Below are positions 25,011-35,242 of a stretch of DNA of 64,000 bases, in pieces. Location of the stretch: contig NC_133122.1 in assembly GCF_033568475.1 (NCBI RefSeq), positions 139,879,402-139,943,401 of the forward strand, in the 5' to 3' direction. The stretch is from Henckelia pumila (Eukaryota; Streptophyta; Magnoliopsida; Lamiales; Gesneriaceae). The notes below the pieces were generated by a model. It was not told where the DNA came from and did not search any database. It saw nothing but the letters and a program-made list of their open reading frames with translations. The translations under genes and the position numbers were made by a program. Each line of letters starts with the position of its first letter. Position 1 is the stretch's first letter.

Positions 25011-26334
25011 CAGCTTTCCGTTCTGAGAGAATCTTCATTCCTCGTTCTGACATATGTCCAAGCTTTCTATGCCACAACACTGTTGATTCTTCCCCCGAAC
25101 CAATTGATGCAACAGCTAGTTCCGCCTCTTTGTGTGTTTCCCCCAATAATATATACAGATTTGCATCAACCTTTTTCGCCTTCATAACCACAAGTGCGCC
25201 TTTCACAATCTTCATGATCCCTTTCTCGATACGGGTTTTGCACCCAATATCATCCAATTGCCCCAAAGACAAAAGATTCTTTGTTAGGCCCTTCACATGT
25301 CGTACCTCCTGTATGGTGCGAATAGTACCATCAAACATTTTGATTTTAATGGTACCGACCCCAGCGATTTCCAAGGCATGATCGTTTCCCATGAATACAG
25401 ATCCTCCTGAGACTGGTTCATACTGGTCTAACCATTCTCTCCTTGACGTCATATGCCACGTCGCTCCTGAATCCATAATCCATGCATCACAAAATTTGTG
25501 TCTGCCTTCCGCAACAGTTGCTGCTTCACTAAATAATATTTCACCACCGCCTGAAGTACTGGCCACATTTCCTTGAGATCCCTTTTCGATGCTCTTCGTA
25601 CACTCTCTCTTGAAGTGCCCTTTACCGCCACATTTAAAGCAGTAAATATTTTTCTTCTTACTTTTTGACTTGGATCTACTATATCTGTGGCTCCCACTGG
25701 AGTCACGCTCCGTCAATCTTCCTCTCGTCATCGGTAAAGCCTCTGCTTGCTTTGACGTTGCCAACCTATCTTCCTTGTTCCTTCGACGACTCTCTTCTCC
25801 AAGAACCGCAGTTAAGACATCGTCAAAATTTAAATTATCCGAAAGAACATTGTTGGTAACATTGATGATGAGCTGATCGTATGAATCTGGTAGACTTTGA
25901 AGTAGAAGCTCCGCACGTTCTTTTTCCTCTATTTTATGCCCCATAGACGTGAGCCGTGAAAATAGAGTATTCAGTGTATTGATATGGTCGGTCATTGATG
26001 ATGATTCCGCCATCCGAAGAGTATAAAGCTTTCTCTTTAGGAAAATCTTGTTGTGTAGTGACTTGACCTCGTACAATTTTGTCAGAGTATCCCAAATAAC
26101 TCTTGCGCTTTTTATTTCCGAGATACTTGACAAAACTTCATCCGCTATTGCCAAGTGCAAATTGGCAACAGCATTGTGATTCATCTCATTCCACTTTTGA
26201 TCGTCCGTGACATCCGCCGGTCTATCTCCAATAGCTGCCAAGCAACGCTCCTTTGTTAGAATTGCTTGCACCTTCAATTTCCACAGCAAAAAATTGCTCC
26301 CATTGAACTTTTCTATCTCGTATTTTGCCGTCAT
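24973..26334 (-). CDS. Copia GAG and protease
   Basis: 453 codons from the ATG after the 5' LTR. Begins MTAKYEIEKFNGSNFLLW, typical of TNT1-like GAG. A CCHC zinc knuckle (CFKCGGKGHFKREC) and the aspartic protease motif (MDSGATWHM) follow, then the first half of the GAG-pre-integrase zinc motif (LWHRKLGHMS). A single-base shift around 25015-25019 throws the frame off just after KILSERK and ends it at 24973. The integrase frame continues at +1. Confidence 0.92.
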   Translation of the reverse strand: MTAKYEIEKFNGSNFLLWKLKVQAILTKERCLAAIGDRPADVTDDQKWNEMNHNAVANLHLAIADEVLSSISEIKSARVIWDTLTKLYEVKSLHNKIFLKRKLYTLRMAESSSMTDHINTLNTLFSRLTSMGHKIEEKERAELLLQSLPDSYDQLIINVTNNVLSDNLNFDDVLTAVLGEESRRRNKEDRLATSKQAEALPMTRGRLTERDSSGSHRYSRSKSKSKKKNIYCFKCGGKGHFKRECTKSIEKGSQGNVASTSGGGEILFSEAATVAEGRHKFCDAWIMDSGATWHMTSRREWLDQYEPVSGGSVFMGNDHALEIAGVGTIKIKMFDGTIRTIQEVRHVKGLTKNLLSLGQLDDIGCKTRIEKGIMKIVKGALVVMKAKKVDANLYILLGETHKEAELAVASIGSGEESTVLWHRKLGHMSERGMKILSERKAVAGTYKSDSTLL

Positions 26335-26450
26335 CTTGACTACAAGAATCCTGCCTTATAAAATTTTCAAAAAAATATTTTCTGATGTGGAAGATCAGTC
26401 ACAGCTGCAACCACATAGCATACTCAGAATTTTAAGAAATTTTATGCCAA

Positions 26451-26463
26451 GGCTCTGATACCA
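26451..26463 (-). other. Primer-binding site (initiator Met tRNA)
   Basis: Minus-strand TGGTATCAGAGCC, two bases inside the 5' LTR. It fits the 3' end of plant initiator Met tRNA. Confidence 0.9.
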
Positions 26464-26465
26464 CT

Positions 26466-26918
26466 TGTTGGTCCCAGGTGCGGCATTACGAGATAGAAAC
26501 TATAAAAATTGAAGAATAAATAGACACCAAGATTTACGTGAAAAACCCCAAAAGTATTAGGGTAAAAACCACGGGCAAGACCAAAAGATTCCACTATAAT
26601 ATTTTGGAGAATTACAATTTCTCTCTGTGTTTCCAAAGAGACACACACTCTTAATACAGGAGAAAACCTATCTCACAAATATTATAGAAATACACTCAAA
26701 ATACTTGAATGCTTTACTGAAGAAATGAACTCGAAGATGGGATGCTTTTGAATGCTGGGAATGCATCTATTTATAGATGCCAAAATCTGAACTTCAGGTG
26801 TGAATACGCGTGAAGGAAAATCAGAATGAAATTGCCTTCAGCTACACGAATTTTCTTCAGCTGCACATGGAATTTGACTAAATGCATATGAATGCATTAA
26901 TTATGCCACTTGCCAACA
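26466..26918 (-). repeat. 5' LTR of the minus-strand Copia element
   Basis: 453 bp, partner of 21903-22355. It should carry the element's promoter. Confidence 0.95.
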
Positions 26919-27251
26919 GTGTAGATATTGTAATTTGAAAGGAAAGTTGCCAAGTTGGAGCAAAACCGCTAGCCACACCGAGAAAAAAAATGGAAAAATA
27001 GAAAACCGTAACAATTTGGTTTCAAATATTCATGCTTAAATATTTAATATTTGCAATAATTCATCTTGAAAATTTAGTCAATATAACATGATATTCATTT
27101 TTGACATAATCTATTAAGTGAGTTTTGGTGTTTTGAGCTTCTAACCACCTTTGATATGTTGTTTGAATGCTCAATATTCAGTTTTGTGTTTGTTTCATAC
27201 TAACATGGAAGCAATTGAAGGGTTTTTTTTACCACAATTTTCTTTCTGTAG
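26919..27251. other. Short AT-rich gap between Copia element and USE1 remnant
   Basis: Begins with the GTGTA target duplication. The first USE1 exon would be expected on this side, or beyond the Copia element, but I could not find it. Confidence 0.35.
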
Positions 27252-27709
27252 TATTTAGCCACTCTAAGAGAGCAAATTGTAACAATTGGGAGAAGAAAGG
27301 GGTCCTGAAGGATTGTCAATGTTGTTTGCTTTTCTGTTGGGATATAACTTATTACACATCACATTTTCTTGATTTCATTGTGTATGTAAAAGATTTGTGA
27401 CTTCTAATTATGTGAGTTAGATTGTATTCTTATATGGGATTTTTCATGTGTTATGATTAGACTTGTTTTTTACTCTTTTATATAACGGGTTGATATTTCA
27501 TGTGTCATGAATATAACATTTTATGTCCGAAATTCCAGGTCGAGAATTTTAGAACAAATTATTCTAAAGGGTACCAGAAAGAATTGATCTGTTGTGGCTA
27601 TTGTAATAAATTACTTCCAACATGCGCTTGTCTAAGAGTTCTGTAGGATAATGTGGTACTTTGTAGGAATCCCACATCAGTTCTATAAGAACTGACATTA
27701 GGTTATTGT

Positions 27710-28706
27710 TGTTGGAAATTGTATTATTGAATGAATTACAATTGAAATGAGCTTGAAAGGGTTTGAATTGATTAACCCAAATTGTTTGAAAAAGTCTTGT
27801 CCAAAGTATTACAAAATTCAAAATTTTGGTGAAATAAATTGGAGGGAAATGGGAAAATGGTAGTCCCACATTGGAACAACTCCAATTTGTTGTTCACCTT
27901 AATTAGTCCAACATTGGACTATGGGATTGGGCCCTAAGGGCACCGGATGTTTTGTAAAGGGGTAAGACGCTAGTCGATGCAACAAACACACGCGCGCGCG
28001 GCCGGCTCGGTGTGGTGTGGTGTGGTCTTCTGATCCGATTATTCTTTTTGAATAAAATTTATTTAAAATAATATTTTATTATTTTATGGAGTAGGCCCGA
28101 GCGGTAAAATATTACCGCGCGGGCGCAGCACCGCACATGCAAGACAGTGAGTTCAAAGCGACGTGCACCCGCGCGGTTAAAAATTACCGCGCGAGCGCGG
28201 TACCAAAATGGCGAGGCAGTGTCTTGGCTTAAAGTTGGGCGCTCGCGCGGTAGAAAATTACCGCCCGAGAGCACCTTCTGCAGAACTAACAGTCACGACT
28301 GTTTCTGGCATTTTTCTGTCATGGGTTGCATCTTTACGCCTTAAAACATGTTGTTTGTGTATAACACTATATATATGGTGGTTATAACATAGAAATGATA
28401 GAGAGAAACATCTGATAACATACATTTCAGATTTATGATTCTCAAAATCTCTCCCTCACTTTCTCAAAAAAAAGTTAAAGCATATTTTCGTTCGTTGAAG
28501 TTCGTGATATTTGCTGTGCTGCTATATCACGATCGAAAGCCGTTGTATCTTAGAGACGATTGCCGCTAACGTTTAGCACTTGGAACGGGCAATTTCGTCT
28601 TGCGGATAGAGAGTTTTTCTCGCCTCGACTGTGTTCATTATTGTCGCTGTTATTGTTGCTGCTATTTAAATAAGGTTTTCAGAATTCGGAATACACCCTT
28701 CTAACA
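27710..28706 (+). mobile_element. 997-bp solo LTR, probably Copia
   Basis: Perfect ATTGT target duplication (27705-27709 and 28707-28711). Ends TGTTGGAAATTG...CACCCTTCTAACA. A TATA-like ACTATATATATGG lies at about 28366. No internal region, so it is a solo LTR. It carries three GC-rich hairpin units (28096-28272). It interrupts an intron of the USE1 remnant. Confidence 0.88.
28096..28272. repeat. Three imperfect GC-rich hairpin units in the LTR
   Basis: Units at 28096-28126, 28168-28200 and 28239-28272 each have the plan CGCGCGGTWAAAAWTTACCGCGCGNGCG, a near-perfect palindrome with a short A/T loop. They stand out from the AT-rich surroundings and are spaced about 70 bp apart. Confidence 0.85.
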
Positions 28707-30974
28707 ATTGTCGGTACTGTGGCTCATGTTCACATGCATGCTAGAGTGGAATGTATGCGCCAAAACTAAGAGGTGAGTGAAACTCCCTCCATGGTGGGCT
28801 TCCTTAGGTGTTTGCTTACCAAGAGTTGGGCAGGGCAATGTTGCGATCTCACGTCTGCTCCCTGAGCGATCCGAAGAGATTAATAAACTGCTCTTTCATG
28901 ACGAAGGACGACATTTTGGGTTTGGGTTATGTTCGTAGATTTATGGCCTAATAGTTTAATTGGTGTGGGCTGTTGTAAAAAAAATTATTCATGCTCTTAA
29001 TTCAGAAAAATTAGATTCTATTCACATGCTCCATAAAAGATGTGGTTGGTTTCTTATTCCTTTATGTTAAACTTAAATTTTTAGCCTTGCACTATGTTGA
29101 GATTTTATTGTAACTTCAATTCTAACTCTTCTTTCATACTATTTATACAGAGTTTCAAAAGGGGAATTAAGTGAATATTCAGAGAAAAGTTGAAGCTATA
29201 ACAACAAATTTAGCGGAACCTGAGGTATATTTGGTGATATTCCAACTAATAAACATAGTTTTACAATGTGATTACTCTCTTTCAGAACATTGGTAGAATA
29301 AAGGAACTGCACACGAAAACCAATGGTGTTTATAAAGTTTGAACACTTCTTGTTTAAGTCAATCATTTCTAATAACTTTTCTTTACTTGGCAAGTCTGAG
29401 TCTAGTGTAGAAGCTTCCTCAGCTGCCTTCTCTGAAGATTGATACCGGTGGATCCCCTTCTAAATTAGAGGATGAGAGTGTTTACACTCCCAAAGGACTG
29501 AGGAGGAGATTTGTGTGAGCGAAATGTACATCTATGGTCATTGTTATTTTGTTAATTTTTTTTCTAAAGTCGATGTTAATTGATGCAAGCAACTGTCAGA
29601 GCATAGGTCTCATGATACTGTTGAAGATAATAATTCAAGGTCGGTCAAATTAGATGGTACAACACAGAGTCATATTGAGAAACACATGTATCTTTTTATG
29701 TTAGTATTTTTTGGTGATAAACTGACATATCTTTTATGCAATTTGCATAACTAATATCGTAACTGTTAACGTTTGTTTGAGAACTTGTATCGAATATCAA
29801 CGATTTAGCAACTACAAATCACCAATCATTGCAGAGCTATGCTGAGTATGCTTTCAAAATTCAAATATTGTCCCCACTCTTAACATTAAAAATTTACAAT
29901 TACTCTAGCTTTTTCTTAGATCTAGTAACTTGAATATGATAATTTTTTTAAAATAAGCCTTGAATGACTTTTCCGATATTCGTTTGTGTGCACACTTTAT
30001 ATTTGTTGTAATTATTGTTTGATTTCAATAAATACGTGAAGGCACTTTGGAAATCAAAGGAAAATTTATTGTTCAAAATGCAAACAAATTTTATAAGTAC
30101 AACAATGTCTAGAATACATCTTGATCAAAATCAATTGTGAGGAACCCTAGGCCGGATTTATATTTTCGATGGGGTTTTCTGGCTGTGGTCGAAAGTTAAG
30201 GTAATCTGAGCCACAAATTTCACAGTCTATCTGAGCTTGACTACTGGTTTACCGGTGTCAGGCGTCGTCCACGTGTTGCACTTTTTCTTGATATAATTTA
30301 TTTGCTAGTTTTTAAAGTTCTAAAAATTGTTTCCATTTTATAGTATTGTCCTTGTTGCAGATGTTTACCTGCAAGTTATCATCATCTTACTGTTTTTCCA
30401 TACTGAAAACTTCAAAAAGATTTGACCGATGAAATGGTTGTTTTGGCAAGGCAACTTAAAGAGAGCGGTCTTGTGATGAGTCAATCCATCCAAAACACGG
30501 AGAAGGTGAGTTTGAAAATTTGGTTGCACACCGTTCTTTGCACTATTTTCTTCGCAGAAGCAATCTATTCTCTTCACCCGTTTACCAAAATTGTTATTAC
30601 GAGTTGCTGCATTTGATCCCCCAATGGATTTGTTTATGCCAGAGCAATAGTTCTTCGAAAGACGTGAAGCACGAGTGGTGATGGTGGCTGGTTCATCCTC
30701 AAGGCACCCTTGACAGAGACCACAGTCAGTCTGTCATTCACGCATCCATAAAATTCACGCCACTTGGATCAACATATTTTTATATATTTGTCTGTAGATA
30801 CTAGACTCGACAGAAAAGGCGGTTGAACGCAACCTAACAAGCACTGGACGTGCAAATACTCGGGATATGGAGGTATAATCTCAGAGTATGAAAACATCAT
30901 GCTTCACGTGGCTACTGATGTTCGCAATGACATGTATTTTCATTATGGTTGTGTTACTTATTTGTATTACTTGA

Positions 30975-31253
30975 ATCCTTATTTTGGCTGGTCTTCATAC
31001 TCGTTTACGTTGTTAGATTTGATAGTGTACCATAGTTTTTCATTTATATGTACGAAAATTAATTTATATGTAGATTTGGTTGTCCTTTTCATGTCTTCAT
31101 GATATCATTCTTCTGCTTCTCAAGAAAGCCTATTGTTTCGCTCCGTATTTGAAATTTTAACCTTTTTCAAATATCAAGAAATAATCATTTAATGACATAA
31201 AGTTCTTAAATGATCATTATAAATGGAGTCATGATTTTTAAAATAACGTAATT
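30975..31253. other. Gap between USE1 remnant and the RT palindrome
   Basis: AT-rich, 3' flank of the USE1 remnant. Nothing recognisable. Confidence 0.4.
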
Positions 31254-32494
31254 ATGATGATCGTGATATGATGACTGTCTTCATTACGTGTTTTATACTG
31301 CCTCGTTAAAAACCTTACTAGGAAAAACCCAGTGGGATAAAAACCATAGTAAGAAAAAAAGAGTGCAGCCACGTAAACTCCCCCTCATGTTAACATGAGT
31401 GATTCTTCTCATATTCCGTAGATTGCGCATCCCAATGTTGTATATATGCTTTTTGAATATCGTCGTGGGAAGTGCTTTTGTGAAGAGATCTGATGAGTTC
31501 TCACTTGATTGAATGTAACAGATATCAATATCTTTATTCTTCTTAAGCTCTTGAGTATAGGCAAAGAATTTTGGAGGGATATGTTTGGTTCTGTCACTTT
31601 TGATGTATCATTCTTTCATTTAAGCAATACATGCAGCATTATCTTCATATAGTGTCACAGGCTTCTTGTCTACTGTCAATTCACACGATATTTGAATATG
31701 TTTGGTCATTGAATTTAACCATACACATTCACGACTTGCTTCATGTAATGCAATAATCTCAGCGTAATTTGATGAAGTTGTTACGAGTGTTTGTTTCTGT
31801 GAACGCCAAGAAATTGTTGTGCCTCCACGAGTAAATACATATCCGATTTGGGAACGTGCCTTATGTGGATCAGATAAATATCCAGCATCGGCATAACCAA
31901 TGATACTTTGATTGGTGTCTTTTGAGTACAAAAGTCTCAAATCTGTCGTTCCTCATAGATAACGAAATATATGTTTAATTTCGTTCCAGTGCCTCTTTGT
32001 TGTATATGAACTAAATCTTGCCAATAAATTTACAGCAAAAGATATATCAGGTCTAGTGCAATTTGCAAGATACATAAGGGCACCAATGACACTTAGATAT
32101 GGTACTTCTGGACCAAGAATAACTTCATCATCTTCACATGGACGGAATGAATCCTTTTCTATGTTTAATGATCTTACAACCATTGGAGTACTTAATGGAT
32201 TTGATTTATCCATATTAAAACGTTTAAGGATCTTTTCTGTATAATTTGTCTGGTGAACAAAAATTCCACATTCTTTTTGTTCGATTTGCAAACCCAGACA
32301 ATACTTAGTTTTTCCAAGATCCTTCATTTCGAATTCTTCCTTCAAGTACATCATAACTTCTTGAATTTCTTTGTTCATTCCAATGATGTTTAAATTATCA
32401 ACATATACAACAATAATTACACATCCGAATGTTGTTTTCTTGATGAAAACACAATGGCATATAGGATCTTACATATCCCTTTTTCATCAAGTGC
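31254..32494 (-). pseudogene. Copia RT/RNase H fragment, left half of a palindrome
   Basis: Reverse copy of 32592-33832 (coordinates add to 65086). It runs from the RT active-site region, where the usual YVDD reads YVDN, through the template-grip region (YLANCTRPDISFAV) to RNase H (YADAGYLSDP, TLVTTSSN, YEDNAACIA) and the 3' non-coding part. Three stops (after RYL, after ACIA and four codons later) are shared with the other half. No LTR or GAG is attached on this side. Confidence 0.92.
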
Positions 32495-32591
32495 CCATCA
32501 CAAAGTTCAAAACCCAGAGAATTTTATTCTGTAAAATTGCAAAGATCATTATATGAGTTAAAGCAATTCGGCCGAATGTGGTATAATCGGC

Positions 32592-33832
32592 GCACTTGAT
32601 GAAAAAGGGATATGTAAGATCCTATATGCCCTTGTGTTTTCATCAAGAAAACAACATTCGGATGTGTAATTATTGTTGTATATGTTGATAATTTAAACAT
32701 CATTGGAATGAATAAAGAAATTCAAGAAGTTATGATGTACTTGAAGGAAGAATTCGAAATGAAGGATCTTGGAAAAACTAAGTATTGTCTGGGTTTGCAA
32801 ATCGAACAAAAAGAATGTGGAATTTTTGTTCACCAGACAAATTATACAGAAAAGATCCTTAAACGTTTTAATATGGATAAATCAAATCCATTAAGTACTC
32901 CAATGGTTGTAAGATCATTAAACATAGAAAAGGATTCATTCCGTCCATGTGAAGATGATGAAGTTATTCTTGGTCCAGAAGTACCATATCTAAGTGTCAT
33001 TGGTGCCCTTATGTATCTTGCAAATTGCACTAGACCTGATATATCTTTTGCTGTAAATTTATTGGCAAGATTTAGTTCATATACAACAAAGAGGCACTGG
33101 AACGAAATTAAACATATATTTCGTTATCTATGAGGAACGACAGATTTGAGACTTTTGTACTCAAAAGACACCAATCAAAGTATCATTGGTTATGCCGATG
33201 CTGGATATTTATCTGATCCACATAAGGCACGTTCCCAAACTGGATATGTATTTACTCGTGGAGGCACAACAATTTCTTGGCGTTCACAGAAACAAACACT
33301 CGTAACAACTTCATCAAATCACGCTGAGATTATTGCATTACATGAAGCAAGTCGTGAATGTGTATGGTTAAAGTCAATGACCAAACATATTCAAATATCG
33401 TGTGAATTGACAGTAGACAAGAAGCCTGTGACACTATATGAAGATAATGCTGCATGTATTGCTTAAATGAAAGAATGATACATCAAAAGTGACAGAACCA
33501 AACATATCCTCCCAAAATTCTTTGCCTATACTCAAGAGCTTAAGAAGAATAAAGATATTGATATCTGTTACATTCAATCAAGTGAGAACTCATCAGATCT
33601 CTTCACAAAAGCACTTCCCACGACGATATTCAAAAAGCATATATACAACATTGGGATGCGCAATCTACGGAATATGTGAAGAATCACTTATGTTAACATG
33701 AGGGGGAGTTTACGTGACTGCACTCTTTTTTTCTTACTATGGTTTTTATCCCACTGGGTTTTTCCTAGTAAGGTTTTTAACGAGGTAGTATAAAACACGT
33801 AATGAAGACAGTCATCATATCACGATCATCAT
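32592..33832 (+). pseudogene. Copia RT/RNase H fragment, right half of a palindrome
   Basis: Same content as 31254-32494 in plus orientation and separated from it by 97 bp. It differs at a handful of residues (for example T/I in SQTGYVF, H/Y in SSNHAEI, K/N in VWLKSMT). It leads directly into a purine tract (AAGGGGGAG, 33836-33844) and an LTR at 33845, so this half is the true 3' end of a Copia element. Everything 5' of the RT active site is gone. It has the same YVDN change and the same three stops as its partner. Confidence 0.93.
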
Positions 33833-33844
33833 CACAAGGGGGAG

Positions 33845-34114
33845 TGTTGAAAATATATTATTATTATTATGTTGAATATTGAATGTTGAATGTTGAATAT
33901 TGAGTTGTAAAATGTGGAAAATTAGTGTGCGATGATGTAGATGATGATGTATTTATTTTTGGACTAATATCAAATATGGATCTATAAATAGGTCTTCATT
34001 TGTGATGAAAAATACAATTGTGTTGAGAGAAAAATATTATAAAATGTAAAGTGTGATATATTTTGAGTTTTGAAGTATTTACTTTTTACCGTAAATTTTT
34101 ACTTTTTCACAACA
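33845..34114 (+). mobile_element. Copia 3' LTR next to a duplicated HDH exon 1
   Basis: 270 bp, TGTTGAAAATAT...TTTTTCACAACA. TATA box CTATAAATAG at 33982-33991. Preceded by the purine tract and Copia 3' sequence. The partner copy is 49317-49605. Confidence 0.85.
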
Positions 34115-34284
34115 AATAATATTTTCTTTCTTTTTTTGTTTATTTTGTTTTTGTTTTCCGGTGGTGGCCCTCTAGGCCTACTCCTCTTCAGTTGCCTTCA
34201 GGCTAATACCCTAGGGAAAGTTTGATTATCCTCGTTTCAATTTATCAGCAGTAACTTGATTAATCGCGTTGAAGGTGGTTGATA

Positions 34285-34342
34285 ATGGACTGCAGGCTTA
34301 TCTCTTTCCCTCAGCCCTCCAAGATTGCTCAATCTCATCCCA
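34285..34342 (+). pseudogene. Orphan copy of HDH exon 1
   Basis: Encodes [19 protein letters not shown] plus one base, then a GTATGT donor, identical in plan to the HDH first exon at 49146-49089. The intron that follows is cut after about 510 bases at 34854-34858, where it is joined to unrelated DNA upstream of the RLK. HDH exon 2 does not follow, so it cannot make HDH. It might splice into downstream RLK-flank sequence. Confidence 0.85.
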
Positions 34343-34858
34343 GTATGTGTTATGGGTTCATTTACATTTCGATTCCTTTGACTTTGAGCGTTTGAAAGTT
34401 TACTGGCTAATCTATTTGTTAGGAACATGTTGAATCTGCTCTACACAGCGGAATTTACTCTAACTATGCAGCAGGAAACTCAGGGCTAGATTGGTTGACA
34501 ACCCTTGTTTTTTCCCGTTAAAAGTCTAATCTTTTGCATTTGTGGATTCGAAATCCCCATCTACCTGCTAGTAGCGGGTTCATAATTATTATGGTGGCGG
34601 TACTCGGTCACTTCATAGAATTTTTTAAAAAATAAAATAAAATAAAAATCTCAATTCAAGATTGATCCTGCAATATTTCAATGTTGTTTTTTGGTCGATG
34701 TGTTATTTTTTTTTATGTTTATGCACTTCTAATAGATGACATCATGCATGTAGTCCATCCCTCTTTTTGTATGAGGGATTGATGATTGAAGTTAGGAAAC
34801 CGGATTTCGTATATGAAATCACTCTCTCCTTAAGTGGTATCCTTGCCGTTATATTTTG

Positions 34859-35205
34859 GGAATTCAATGGCTATATACAGGACATTCATCCACAAAAAAT
34901 GTTAAGCTAAAAGCATAGACACCCCAATAACGCCCCGACAAAGCAGTAGAAGCATAAGAAAATTTGGATTAATAACCAAAGGCAAAAAGAAGCATATCCA
35001 TAATCGCATTAATGTTAGACCGAAGCACTGATTGAAACAAATATGATAGCAAGGCAGAAAGAAAACAGAAGTGGGGTGAATACAAAATCTAAATGAAAGT
35101 TTTTTTTGGATAGTGAAGGGAATTGTAAAATAATACACCACAATGTGGGTAACGTCGGTAGGTAAAAAATGAAAAAAAATCAGCCACGAAACCTTGAGAT
35201 GCATA

Positions 35206-35242
<37 letters not shown>

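Larger units (their letters stand above)
21903..26918 (-). mobile_element. Copia LTR retrotransposon, near-complete, young, defective (TNT1-like)
   Basis: A 5.0-kb element on the minus strand with 453-bp LTRs at both ends and a perfect GTGTA target duplication (21898-21902 and 26919-26923). Domain order is GAG, protease, integrase, RT, RNase H, which is the Copia order. The primer-binding site TGGTATCAGAGCC fits initiator Met tRNA and a purine tract precedes the 3' LTR. I see two differences between the LTRs, so the insertion is recent. The frame is broken by one shift between protease and integrase and by one TGA at 23841-23843. The gag start and motifs resemble TNT1/Tork elements. Confidence 0.95.
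27252..30974 (+). pseudogene. USE1: USE1-like SNARE pseudogene
   Basis: USE1 is a Qc-type SNARE for Golgi-to-ER transport, anchored by a C-terminal membrane helix. Exon-like parts occur in the order of the plant protein: 27252-27320 (ATLREQ, then shifted QLGEERGPEGLS), 29151-29224 (VSKGELSEYSEK then shifted VEAITTNLAEPE), 29411-29514 (YTPKGLRRRF), 29590-29687 (SHIEKH), about 30405-30505 ([20 protein letters not shown], the SNARE core) and 30798-30974 (ILDSTEKAVERNL ... membrane helix). Lesions: at least two frameshifts, a lost AG acceptor before the SNARE exon, and TAA at 30876-30878 just before the membrane anchor. A solo LTR lies in the second intron. The first exon is not found. Confidence 0.85.
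33832..34858 (+). repeat. Segment A: inverted copy of the HDH 5' region
   Basis: Reverse complement of 48573-49618, with one AAT-microsatellite length difference of 19 bp and occasional SNPs. It contains purine tract, LTR, HDH 5' UTR, exon 1 and the first part of intron 1. It starts at the very base where the RT palindrome ends, and stops at a TTTTG shared with the right arm. Confidence 0.95.
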
